A DNA stretch of 64,000 nucleotides from Verpa conica (taxonomy: Eukaryota; Ascomycota; Pezizomycetes; Pezizales; Morchellaceae): assembly GCA_033030425.1 (NCBI GenBank), contig JAUFSD010000014.1, positions 1,054,001-1,118,000 on the forward strand, read 5' to 3'. Shown here one piece after another: positions 51,243 to 62,286 of the stretch (the stretch's first letter is position 1; every line of letters begins with the position of its first letter). Below the pieces are notes generated by a model, which had not been told where the DNA came from, made no database searches, and saw only the letters and a list, made by a program, of their open reading frames with translations. Position numbers and translations under genes: made by a program.

Positions 51243-54200
51243 CTAACTCTCCGCAGGCCTCCTCGAACTTGACTTCTTCGCTCTAAAACACAAACTACAC
51301 GCATCCTATTAGCACACTTTCCATACCAAAGAAATCAAGAGCACTTACAATTCCGCCCTCGAGTATCTCCTTAACTGACTCAAGATTGTCTTCATATCCC
51401 CTAGCTCCTTCTGCAACCCTTGTCTTGCCTCAGCGTCGCTTCCCCTGTCAAGCTCTACGTAGATTTTTTGCTGCCACTCGCTTGCGCGAGGAGTGTTAAA
51501 CTGGCTCAAGGTCTGGTTTACAAACTCCACATCCAGAGTTGCTTGTAGGAGTTCCCCGAGTGTGAACTTTTTACGTTGTTTAAACGCTTCAAGTAGCTCT
51601 TTGGACATTTGCTCGAGGAGATAAGATAAGATGGGGTGGGTAAGTGAGGGCGCAGTAGTGGTTACTTGGGAGTGTACATGCACGAGAGCAAGTAGTGCGT
51701 CGTAGATGTAAGGGCGGACTTCTGTCGCGGTCTTACCGCGTGGGGGGGACCAGGAGGGTGCAAGGATTCCAGTAGTTATAGTGTTGGAGAGGGAGGTGAC
51801 TATGGGCTTTGTATATTCTTCGAAGAGTTGTGCATCGATTTGACCAAGTGCATCGCGAATTGTCTAGTGGTATGTTAGAGGTGTGGTAAATAGGTTTTGG
51901 GTGAAATGAGCTGTACCTTAGATTCATCAGTCAACTTCACTGAGAATGCCTGCTCAAACATAGATATCAACTCGGGCACCACATCTGCCCTTAGCAGCTG
52001 TAGATTTGACAATGTAAGTAACATCCGTACATTCTTATCCCCACTGTCTACACTGTATGCCATTAAATTTGCTGGCGAAACACTCGTAACAGGACTCGCA
52101 AGTCCATTCATCTCTTCATTCACCCCTTCCTCGTCCTTTACCGGCTTCTTTGCATTCTCTACCATCCCTTGTAAACTCTTATAAAGTGACCTCACAAACT
52201 GCCCTCTTACATGCGTAAGCAGTTTTGTGGACGGTGGTGGGATAACAGCACTGTTTGAGTTTTTGACTTTATCAAGATAAACCATCCCTTGCATTCCACC
52301 AATAATCTCACGCTCAAAAGCGAGGAATAGACCAGGCATCTTAGTGACATCGCGATTATCAATTGCGCGTGTCCAATCCTCAAGAACACGACAATTCTGT
52401 GCGTCTTTGAGCCAGCTACTACAGACAGCAACAACCGCACGTTCTCGCCCACCTGCTACCATGACTTTTAGCTTTTCAGCTATGCCATCTTTACCTAATT
52501 TGCCTGCCATATCAGCCATTGCTATTGCTGCGTTCCCGACGAGTACCATTATTTTCCCCATGAAATGAACACCCCCGAGAGAGTTTGCACCGGGAGGAAA
52601 GAAGGCATATCCTTCTTCCCCTTCTTTTTTCTGTGGAACTGTTGCTTTGAGGATTTGTGGTAGTTGCGGGCTTGGTGGATCGCCCGATACTGACCCGCCT
52701 GTGACTGGGGTTGCTGGAATTGGTGAATACATAGTAGACACATCATCCACCGGCGGCTCCTGAAAGAAAGCAATGACACAATCCCTTATCAACGCAACAA
52801 TCTCAACAGTGCCTTCGCGGAGCATGCGGATATTCTGTTCCTCAAGACGATGGTGTTTACGAGACTGGTCGTCTATGCCAATAGGCAGGAGGATTTCGCC
52901 ATCAATGAATGACTGGGCAGTTTTCCAAAAGACAAGAAGTTCACCAAGCATCCCTGTTGAAGGGTCAAGAAGGGCAGCAAGAGAGGAGTGGATAAGTTCC
53001 CAGAGGGAGATAGTACGGGATGTATCGAGTTGTTTTTGGGAGTCTGGTTGAATGCGACGGATGGGGGAACGGAGGTGGTGCGCTATTGCTTTGAAGGATG
53101 GTGGGGGTGCTGTGGAAACCTTCCGGCGTAGAACTAAGAAATAATAATATGAGTGATTTCCCATGAGTGTGACTTGGATAATTAAACCAACCTTCAATCT
53201 CCACCCTCGACCTCTCAAAAACAGTAGTAATCCTATTCTTCAAGTACTCATACCTGCTCAATAACCACACCCAGATTGGGTTGTCCTCTACACCCAACTC
53301 CAAAAGTATTCCAATAAGCTCCATGTGCGAGCTATCTTCTGTCTTACACTCTGCCAGTTTTTTCCATGTGTCTCTCTTGAAGTCTTCGATGGCAAATGTA
53401 ACTTCAATCCACATCTTCTCAGCAATAATCAATTGGTGAATGTGTTCCTCCTTGAAATTTGCTGAAATTGACCCTGGTTCAGTGGGTACAAGAGCACGCG
53501 CATCTATAAGTGCCTTTCTTGCCTTTTGATACTCTTCAATAAGCGATTCATAGTCCTTCCGCTTAATACAATCATTTAGCAGCCCTGGAATCTCGAGAAT
53601 ATCTCGATGCTTCTCCACAACGCTCAACAACGTCCGTAGCTCTTCTTCCCGACCACGACCTTTCATGACTGGCCCGAAAACATCATCGGCTTTCGCCTCT
53701 GAATCGTTGAGATAGGACCTAATCTTCCCAACTCCGTATTCGCTTTCTTTATCCTTGTCGAGGAAGGAGTTTGCTTTCATTTCTTTATATACCCCCTCAA
53801 TTGTCCCCTTTGCTGCCACGAACCGGTCGAAGTTTGATTCGACGAGGAGCTTTAAGGAGCCGGATTTCTGCGCGATAGATGTAGAGAGAATGTTCAGGCC
53901 GCGTTGGAGCTCCGGGGATGGTGTGGTAGCGTGTACATCTCGTAGGAAGGCAGTAGGGGAGAATGTTTTACTAGAGATTAAGTACCGATTTCCTATCCGC
54001 ACCTTACTACGTCAGCACCCCCATCCATACAGCTAAGAATAAAAATAACACCCACGCATCCGTATATTCTCTCCAACAGGCAGCCCCCTGTCCACCAGTA
54101 ACCTAACTACAGAATTGGTACTCCCCAATGGGTCTGGTTCATCCTCAGGTACAAATCCACCATAAGGATCTCCTCCAACAAGACCCTTGATAGATGCAGA

Positions 54201-54362
54201 GATTCCCTCTTCTTGTAAGATACTGTAGCGTGTTGTCGAGGCGCGGAATTGCTTGCGTTGTTGGATTTGAAGGTCTTCTATTGGGTCAGACCAAGTTTCC
54301 GGGAATGGGTCTTGGAGACGGTAGTGTTTTAGGAGGGCGGCTTCGGAGCGGTGGTCGGACAT
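51243..54362 (-). CDS. SEC5: Exocyst complex subunit Sec5 (EXOC2)
   Basis: Five minus-strand exons: 54362-54056, 53992-53192, 53133-51917, 51863-51349 and 51282-51243; 959 residues. Near the N terminus LLKHYRLQDPFPETWSDPIE is typical of fungal Sec5. The Sec5 signature region is FSPTAFLRDVHATTPSPELQ, RGLNILSTSIAQKSGSLKLL and VESNFDRFVAAKGTIEGVYK (about 110-175), then EDNPIWVWLLSRYEYLKNRI (about 345-365). The remainder is long and helical, as expected of an exocyst rod. Exocyst tethers secretory vesicles to the plasma membrane at growing tips. If the last intron (GTAAGT donor, GCTAAT branch, TAG) is retained, the protein simply ends AEL; splicing gives AELAKKSSSRRPAES, which I prefer. An in-frame ATG 21 codons upstream (54425) is an alternative start but extends past the family N terminus. 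Confidence 0.92.
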
Positions 54363-55364
54363 CTTGAGGTGAGGGGAGAGGTAGATTTTGCGGACTGGAG
54401 CTATCGAGAGCTTATGGTGGTACATTGGATGTTGGGAGCTTGGTGGGGGTTACCCGGATCTGGAGGCCGGGTAAGTAGACAGTACACTATGCATGATATA
54501 TCACTCGGCCCACAGATCTACGTGTATTCTGGACTTCTTAAATTGTCTGACACTAGAGAAATATATCCTCAAGAGTAGATAATCAGCATTTTCAACAGTC
54601 TTAGGGTCCTAAAGTATTTGTTCTTATATCGTTAAATCCTACCATTTCTACTACCGAAATATCTATATTATCTTCATGTATGTACTTCAATCCCCTTAAT
54701 TCTAGATGACTCTCTGATTCGAGTTAATGTTAAGAGATTATACGGTGGGAACGATCCTAAAATACACAAACAAAATTGAGCTCTAAACGCACCTACTATG
54801 CCAAAGTGTATTAGAGTATACCCATATACCCATGTGCACTGATTTAATTGATTACTTTCAGCTCCAAAATATAAACTCTTGTATGATGCTTTCAAGACCC
54901 CTCTAATGGCTCACTATTCTTAAGACATAAAACAGCTCTTTAGTACATATTATTAAAAATATCTTCCTAAGTATATTTAGTCACGAGCTAGGTATAAAGT
55001 TTGGGGACCTTCCTACTTTGTATAGGAAATTATATTTACTAATTATGTTGGAATGTTAGTTCAAAATGCTGATCTGGGTTTAGGGCCGCGTACACCCTAC
55101 GTAGGGCTATGAATGGTGCCTGACCAACATAGGAACTACGTTAGTCCTCCGAAGCTCACGCGCCTTACTAACATATGGACACGGTCTCCATTTCTCTAGA
55201 GGCCACAGATGATCTGAATATCCTGACTGAAATTATGACATTCCCTTACATACTAGATAATACATAATACATGATACAACAATGAAGTAGGCTAATAATA
55301 TAGAAGAAACTGAAACAAACGCTGCATTCGTTATTCAACTAAGACCTAGCTAGCGGCAACACAT
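54363..55364. other. Intergenic, SEC5 promoter side
   Basis: 1.0 kb between tandem minus-strand genes. The part next to 54363 should carry the SEC5 promoter; the rest is AT-rich without frames or clear motifs. Confidence 0.5.
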
Positions 55365-57217
55365 CTAGTGATGACCAAGATGGAGTTTCTCTGCAACATT
55401 TAATCAGTATATATGAAATTTAGGGGGGGGGTATCAGCAGTGAACTCACCCTTAATTCTCTCAGTCAATCCTTTGTGACCTGAATCCGTAGGACTGGCAC
55501 CACTAGGACTTTCGGTAGCCTTTCCGTGTGGATGATTGGTAGTCTTTTCCGCCGCGGAATGATCTCCGGAAGATCTATCCGGTGAATGTGCACCCTTATC
55601 CTTGTGTCCACCAAGGAGCTTGGAGTGACCAGTACCGGCAGTGATATTGGTTGTATCGGGCTTCAAGTCCGCACCATGGTGAATTCCTTTTTGATCAAGT
55701 AGGCGACTATATCACACGTTAGCACCATATTCATAGACCATCACTCATAAGAGTAGAACATACTCAGCCTCCCTGCCAGCACCTGGTCGGCTTGCATCGA
55801 AATCACCACCCTCTGCAGCGACACCAGTAGACTTCTCATATAGCTCTCCAGTTCCTTGACCCTTACTTTCACTATTATCCTCCCTATTCTTCTCACTGAG
55901 TGGCTTGGGTCCACCATGCTTCACACTAGTATTATTGCTGTGTCTATCTGAGGATGGGTCCTCGAGTGGTCTATCAGCACCTTGTTGCTTTGGGGTCTGC
56001 TGCTGTGCATAGCCCGGGTGAGCACCGACACTCGGCTCGACTGCGGCACCAGGTCCAGCTCCGGAAGCGCCGGTGACAGATTTCGGGGCAGCATTAGCGG
56101 TCTCAAAACCACTGTTTGAAGCGCCGTGTGTTGCCGCACCAGCTGTAGAAGCCGGGGTATCAGATGAAGTGGGCTTGTTGCTTGAGGAGATACCAGAGGT
56201 CGAAGTAGCTGGGTTGTGATCTACAAGCGATTGGATATTGGATCCTTGGGCAGCAGCACCTGACTTATGATGGGGTGTGTGCTCGTGTTTGTTATCGCGC
56301 TCACGGTCACCCAAGTCGTCAGTAGTAGAAGACTTGGAGAAGTCGGTGCTAGTCGGTGCGTGGTGTTCGTGATATGCACTAAGGTTCGAAGCGTATGCGC
56401 CAGCTCCTTGTGAGGGGGAGGAGTGCGTATCAAAGGAGTGCGTATCAGGCTTATCAAAGTGGGATGGGTCCTTCATATGTTCATGCTCACCATAACTGGT
56501 TGTAGACGGCTTGTTAAGGCTTATTCCACCAGCTTGACCAGTAGGGGAGGTGTGTGTGTCCTCCGAGAAACGGCTAGTAAAGTGTTTACCAGAGGAGCCA
56601 TGGTCATTATTATTATTATTGATACTGCTGATAGTAGGGTTGCTGTCATCGTGAGTGCTTGTGCTCAGGTTATTGAGATCGCTGGTCTCATGTCGGGCAC
56701 CATCCTTGTTCAAATCACCAATCGAACTCTTATCGAAGGTGCTGGTAGTAGTAATGGGCTTGTCAAAGTCGCTAGACGGTTTTTTTTCATAACCACCCGA
56801 TTGCTGGCCATAGGTGTCTGCGGAGGACGGCTTACCGAAGCCACCGCTTGAAGGCTGGCCATAAGACCCCGTGGGAGACTTCTCAAGTGATCCGACTCCA
56901 CTGTCATAGGTTCCGGTGGTGGGCTTGTTTACCTCGAGCTTATTGCTAGTATCGCCAGAGGTGGCAGTGTGTTGTGAGCCGAAGCCGGCGGAGCTGGAGT
57001 CGTATGGCTTTGTTGTTGAAGTGGTGTCCGATTGACGGAATGGGTTGTTGTCATTCTCTGTGGTTTGACGGAACGGGTTTGTCTCGTGTGAGGGACGCTC
57101 GTTATCTGTAGTCACTGCGTTTGGATTGCGGTTTCGTGTGTTTGTGTCGGCAGTATTGCTACTATCGCCGAAGAGGGCTCTGCTGGCGGCGTTGGCAGCG
57201 TTGTATACAGTATCCAT
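55365..57217 (-). CDS. Large hydrophilic Ser/Thr/Gly-rich protein, unknown function
   Basis: Three minus-strand exons: 57217-55764, 55706-55450 and 55390-55365; 578 residues. The N terminus MDTVYNAANAASRALFGDSS and the C terminus (GLTERIKEKLHLGHH after splicing) resemble short conserved ends of a family of hydrophilic fungal proteins of unknown role, often linked to stress or sporulation in annotations. Between them is low-complexity sequence with repeated phrases: NPFRQ twice, DKP/NKPTT phrases, and FGKPSS/YGQPSS blocks. No signal peptide, membrane helix or cysteine pattern is present, so a cytoplasmic, disordered protein is likely. A region near 400-484 carries GLY/ALA-rich phrases and HPGYAQQQTPKQQGADRPLE. 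The start at 57217 is the first ATG giving the conserved N terminus; an upstream open extension lacks similarity to anything I know. Confidence 0.8.
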
Positions 57218-59661
57218 GATTTCTGGTTTATTTAGTTGAAGACTTGGGGAATGTTTTTGGGTATATTGCGAAGTTGGTACTTTCTGTTGTATCTGTAGTA
57301 GATGGACTGGAATGAGAGTTATGGGGGTCAAAGGGTAGGTATATATAATCCCATAATTGATATGCCTGGGGGGGCAGAGACAGCTACGTAACAGTCGCTG
57401 GTTGCTTGATTTCATTTGTTTTCCCAGGAGCACACCTCTTTTGACTCGCGCAGGATTTTCCAGCGTCAAGGCAGGGCTATGGTATTCTAGCAAGGGCAAG
57501 GAAGCGCAAGACCAAGAACAAGGCTGGCAAACGAAAGACTGGGGGGCGTTGATAGAGGAGGCATACACTAGAGCTATGACCTCAAGCACCCTCACCTCGG
57601 AGATGGCCATACTCTAGGCACATAGACCATTGTGGGCTTTACTGACAGTCCTGAGAATAGATAGATACCCATGAACTTCTGGTCTACTCTCCCAAGTGCA
57701 AGGTTCAATTGTGATTACTATCGCCTCAATCCCGCGATACATGCTCTTTCAAACGAAACTTTGCAGTCCTCGAGGAGAAGAAAAGAAAACTGGTACCCCG
57801 GGAGCTAAGAAGTCTTGTTTGTTGCAGTGCGCGGTGACGCCGGGTGTGGGGAAGATCGGCGTGAGGTCAGCGATGACGGCTGCCGACGTCATACTTGCGG
57901 GTGTGGCTAGGATACGGGTGTGCGGCTGAAACGGTGATATACCCTAACCCTGATGAGAGCAAGGGAGGTGATCAGCCGAATGGTTTTGGCGGGGGGTCGG
58001 TGAAAGCAGGAATTGTTTTGGGGCTTCAAGAGCGTTCTTTGGCATTACTGTAAAGACCCGAATCGTATAATCGCTTTGCATGTGTGATCTGCTCCATGGG
58101 TTATCACTCGGTTGTAGTGGTGTATGCAAAGAGACAAGATTTGTTGTGGCGCCCGAGATAGTGGTAGTACTGCCGCTTTGGGGATATTTGGAGGGTCATA
58201 TACCGGGTATAATTATCGAGGGTAACCAAGGTTCAAAGCCGATCAAGTGTAGAAAAGTTAGTGCTTGTGGTGTATATAGAGGTGCCTAGCTTCGGCATCA
58301 ACTAATTATACATCCTTAGCATAATACAGCAGTCACCCCTAGTTATTTAGGCTCACGATTACCCCTTGAGAGTATTAGTAAGTCTCTCGAAGAAAATGCT
58401 CTGGAGTCAATATCTCTCTAAGCTGAGGTTCTAGTTATACTCATACGTATATATTATAGCTTCCTCGTCTGCGACTCAGGGTATTCTACAACTATGCAGA
58501 TCTTTTCTCATAATAGATAAATCACATTCAAAAATATTACTACTCTCTAGAATTATGAGAATTTCAATTAATTGGGCTTGATACTAGGGCACGTAAATTC
58601 TCGTGGAAATCATTTTCGTTCATCGACACATCATTTCATCCTGATTGTATTAGTAGATATATTAATCATTACCCAATACATTGTGTTCTATTTGACATAT
58701 ACTCGCTTACATAGGCCTTGTAAATCATCACTGGATGATTGGCATTAGAAGTGTGAAATAGAAACCTCTACGCACACGACTAAATTGATAGGGCATGGCT
58801 GTAAAGTGTAGGAATAGGTTAAAGCTGTGTCGTTGTTCCCTTTTTGTACTGACGGCCATTGTTAATTGGGATTACTAGACGCGTTGCTTTATTGGAGGTG
58901 CTCCAATATTAAGGCATATTATCACGTGGACATGCATAACACGTAATCACAGGGTCAGGGTTTCGATGGAAAAAATTCTTTATCTCTGGAAGCTTACCCC
59001 CTTGTCCCCTCAATTTTCTTTTTTGCCTGTCGCCCTATCACTGCAATCCGCATATCTATCGGCAGCCATCTCTGGAACCGCGAAGCGGAACCCCCACTCG
59101 ACTAAGCCCGATATGCGCTGAGGCCAAAATAACATGGTAGGGCTGCGATTGGCCCTTGATGTTTCTTCCCCTTGCAGCCAGCGCAGCCAAAGAAGAAAAA
59201 AAAAAAAGAAAAAAAAAAAGGGAAGAGAAAACTAACCGTGGCCTTACTGGGCATGTGCTCCTTGTTCCTGACAAAGTCCCCTCTTAACCGGCTGTTTTAT
59301 TCCTTTACCTACGCGACAAAAGTCACTTATTCTTCAAAAATATCGAGGTAAGTACCTATACCATACTGTGGGCTTCGGGATAAAAGCTAACGAGCTTCAG
59401 CTTTAGAGTTTGAGAGTTTAAGAGAAAAAAAAGGCAAATCTTGGTTTCGCAAGGAAGCCCTCTCCGTTTCCCCTCACTTTCGAGTCATCGCATTTGTTTA
59501 CGAAGTTAGCACAACTCTGTGTCTTCTAGCTGAGATCTATACATTAGAGAGGTTTGTTTACTTGCGCTTCTTATTCCTTAAAGCCGAACTTGTTCTGACG
59601 ATCGCAGTAAAATATCACTATCCCCTGAAAACTTCAACGGGTGGCGCGCTAGTAGTACACA
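57218..59661. other. Divergent intergenic region
   Basis: 2.4 kb between the leftward hydrophilic-protein gene and the rightward F-box gene. Frames at 57357-57617 and 57696-57929 on the plus strand are short and unrecognisable. An A-rich tract broken by G (about 59191-59220) lies 440 bp before the F-box start. No repeat or RNA gene was seen. Confidence 0.5.
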
Positions 59662-60873
59662 ATGGAAAAACTCAGCCCTGAAATTGTCCGGGAAATTCTC
59701 TGCCACTTCGACTCGAAAGCCGACCTTGCAAGCTTCAGATTAGTACAGCGCTCGCTCGCAGAGCTTTCAAAGGAGTTTCTTTTCCGAACGGTCCCACTGA
59801 AGCCTACTAAGCTCAGCACATCTCGTCTCCTTGCTCTATCGCAAAGGCCCGACTTAGCTCGCCATGTCAAGAATCTGATTTTCGGGATCGAGGAGCCAAA
59901 CTACATGATCTGGGAACAGTTCAACGAGCAGCTTCGTATGGAGGGTATCTCTCATACTGGTGATGAGATGCAAAAAGAAAGAGCCCAGGAGATCTTCAAG
60001 TCCACTATCGATGGCTGGTACGATTTCCAGACGTCACCGGATCACACTCTGATGCTCTCGACGGCCTTCGTAGGATTCCCTCGGCTCGAGGCTATTCAAA
60101 TGGTTCATGACGCACCTATGGCCATGGAGCGCCAATACTCATATCGTGGAATCGACATGTACGACTTTAAGCCCCGTGGAGACTTCCACGGATCGAACGG
60201 CGCGGAGAAAGACTACCTTCGCGGGTTCGCATCCTTAATAGACGCAGCTTATGTCGCAGGAACGAAGCTCACTTCATTCAAGATGACTGGAATGGAAGCT
60301 GATGAAATTATCGATGAGTCTATTTTCGAAAACACGGAACTCCTACAGCGCGCAGCTGTTGTTCTTCAGAACTGTCGCACTATGGAGCTCCACTTCGGGA
60401 TTTATTCCCAGGAGGCAATAGACAGCTTCAAGCATAGTCCTCTATTGAACGTTCTAGCGCCAGCACAAAATCTCGAAGAGCTTTGTCTCGGCTTCGGTAA
60501 AGCTGCGCCAAGCGACTCGTACCTCTTCCCGCATATATTCGGCGAGGAACAAGTCTGGCCTCGCTTGCAGAAGCTTGAACTATGGACTATCGAGATGCAT
60601 GAGCATGAGCTCATCTCATTTCTCGAGAGACACAAGGCGACGTTGAAAACAGTGTTGATCGTCAGTGGACTATTGCTCACAGGCTGCTGGAATAATGTAA
60701 TGCGGTTTATGAAGGAGCACCTCCAGCTGGAGTCACTGGAGGTGATGGATCTCTTTTATAAGCATGGTGATGGCGATGAGTATCGCAACTACAGCCATGA
60801 CGAGTCACAGATGATGATGGAGTATGTTCAGGGAGGTGGCAAGAGCCTGCCCGAACGACAAACGGCACAATAG
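59662..60873 (+). CDS. F-box protein, single exon
   Basis: One uninterrupted frame of 403 residues starting at the first ATG. Residues 3-45 read as an F-box: KLSPEIVREILCHFDSKADL then ASFRLVQRSLAELSKEFLFR. The remainder has leucine-rich, F-box-associated character with no strict repeat, for example NLEELCLGFGKAAP, WPRLQKLELWTIEMHEHELI and LQLESLEVMDLF. Such proteins usually act as substrate receptors of SCF ubiquitin ligases; in large fungal F-box families the targets are mostly unknown. It lacks introns, unlike most genes here. A negatively charged, Met-rich tail (SHDESQMMMEYV) ends the protein. Confidence 0.85.
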   Translation: MEKLSPEIVREILCHFDSKADLASFRLVQRSLAELSKEFLFRTVPLKPTKLSTSRLLALSQRPDLARHVKNLIFGIEEPNYMIWEQFNEQLRMEGISHTGDEMQKERAQEIFKSTIDGWYDFQTSPDHTLMLSTAFVGFPRLEAIQMVHDAPMAMERQYSYRGIDMYDFKPRGDFHGSNGAEKDYLRGFASLIDAAYVAGTKLTSFKMTGMEADEIIDESIFENTELLQRAAVVLQNCRTMELHFGIYSQEAIDSFKHSPLLNVLAPAQNLEELCLGFGKAAPSDSYLFPHIFGEEQVWPRLQKLELWTIEMHEHELISFLERHKATLKTVLIVSGLLLTGCWNNVMRFMKEHLQLESLEVMDLFYKHGDGDEYRNYSHDESQMMMEYVQGGGKSLPERQTAQ

Positions 60874-62286
60874 ATGTAATTTTATTAGAACGGTGGCGAA
60901 TTACTAGATGGGTACTAGCTAGATTAGAACTGTTTTAGATTATTAGAGCGATGGCCGATAGACTATTAGAGTGGTGGTAGATAATAGACTTTGATTTTTT
61001 TTGTCACACTACATATAACGTTATCTTACATGTGTGTTGTGCATAAGTAGCTTAAGATCCTAGGCAGGTACCTACATATATGTGATTGCGGGGAGATAAG
61101 CTTGTTTTACACACAGACCTCACTGAATGCTTGCTAGTAGGGAACGAACCTAAACGGGCGTAGGCTAGTTAGTTTACTCTCCCGCTCTGTTCCCCTCTAC
61201 AGGTGCATGTAGTCTTTCATCATCCCCAATTAATCGCCATTAGAAAATGTTCTATATAATTATTTCCTTCAACTATTACTATATATAAATAATGATATAA
61301 ACGACACAATAAAAAAAGCGTTCTTAAGGCCACAATATCCACACTTTCCTGATTATTAAAGCCATTAGCTCCATATATATTTGCTCTCTATTGCCCTCTA
61401 TATAATAGATGTATAGTTGTAGAGAAAGATGCCGGTATTAATAGAGAGATAATAGGCAAAGAGTAAATAGGAGAGACTATCGAAGGTATTGGACCCTAAA
61501 CCTAGTTAGAATATAAATGCAATAGAGAGCTTTGGGTAGAGAGACGCTATATAGATACACGTAGTGCTTTAATAGAATATAAAATGAGTAGATAGCTATA
61601 GGAGCCTTATTCCCGCCGCATACATATATTCTAGTTACTGTAGGGTTGGAGCCACAACTGCATGTATTTACTATATAGTCTCTTAAAAGGTGCTGGTACG
61701 AGTAAATTTTATCTTAGATTTTATATATCTATTGATATCGAGTGGTTCTATCTTAAAATATGTGAGATTCATGGACAATCACTCGCTTTTGTTATATGCA
61801 GATATTTCGGAGTTATGCCTCCTAAATATCTATCTTATTTGTTTGATAAATACTAAAAAAATATAGGAAGATTCATGGATCCATATTTGCACAGCCATCA
61901 CTTCCCTTCGGCTTCAATACCAGCGCCTCAGTCTATAATCCTTGTAATATCCCGAGTCTACGGGTAAGACACACTAGTGGCGGCGGAATTCGGACCGCAA
62001 GATGGTCTGCCTGAATGCCAAGATTACTCAGTGGTACAGCCAGCAAGCACTCCAACCGCCGTAGCAGCCTTTAAAGCTTACCATATGGTACCTTGTGTAT
62101 TATAGATACCGCAGGTATATTTCTCCCTCCTACCTCTCTTACGGTACAAGCCGGTCAACTGAAAATTGTCGCCTACGCAAGTACTACTAGCAAGAACCTA
62201 CCCGGGACTCCTACAAACCTCAAGTTGAAAGCGCATAGCTTGTATTTTCCGGGCATTTTTTCGAGGAGTTCACCTGGATTTGCCCC
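60874..62286. other. AT-rich interval between F-box and zinc-finger genes
   Basis: 1.4 kb, mostly AT-rich. A frame at 61662-61856 (64 codons) has no known domain. The final 200 bp are more GC-balanced and open in one frame (62093-62299), so an extra 5' exon for the zinc-finger gene cannot be excluded, but I see no splice join that extends it convincingly. Confidence 0.5.

Noticed and set aside
54363..54425. Upstream in-frame ATG adding 21 residues to Sec5
   Set aside because: The added stretch has no family similarity, and the downstream ATG gives the usual short fungal Sec5 N terminus.
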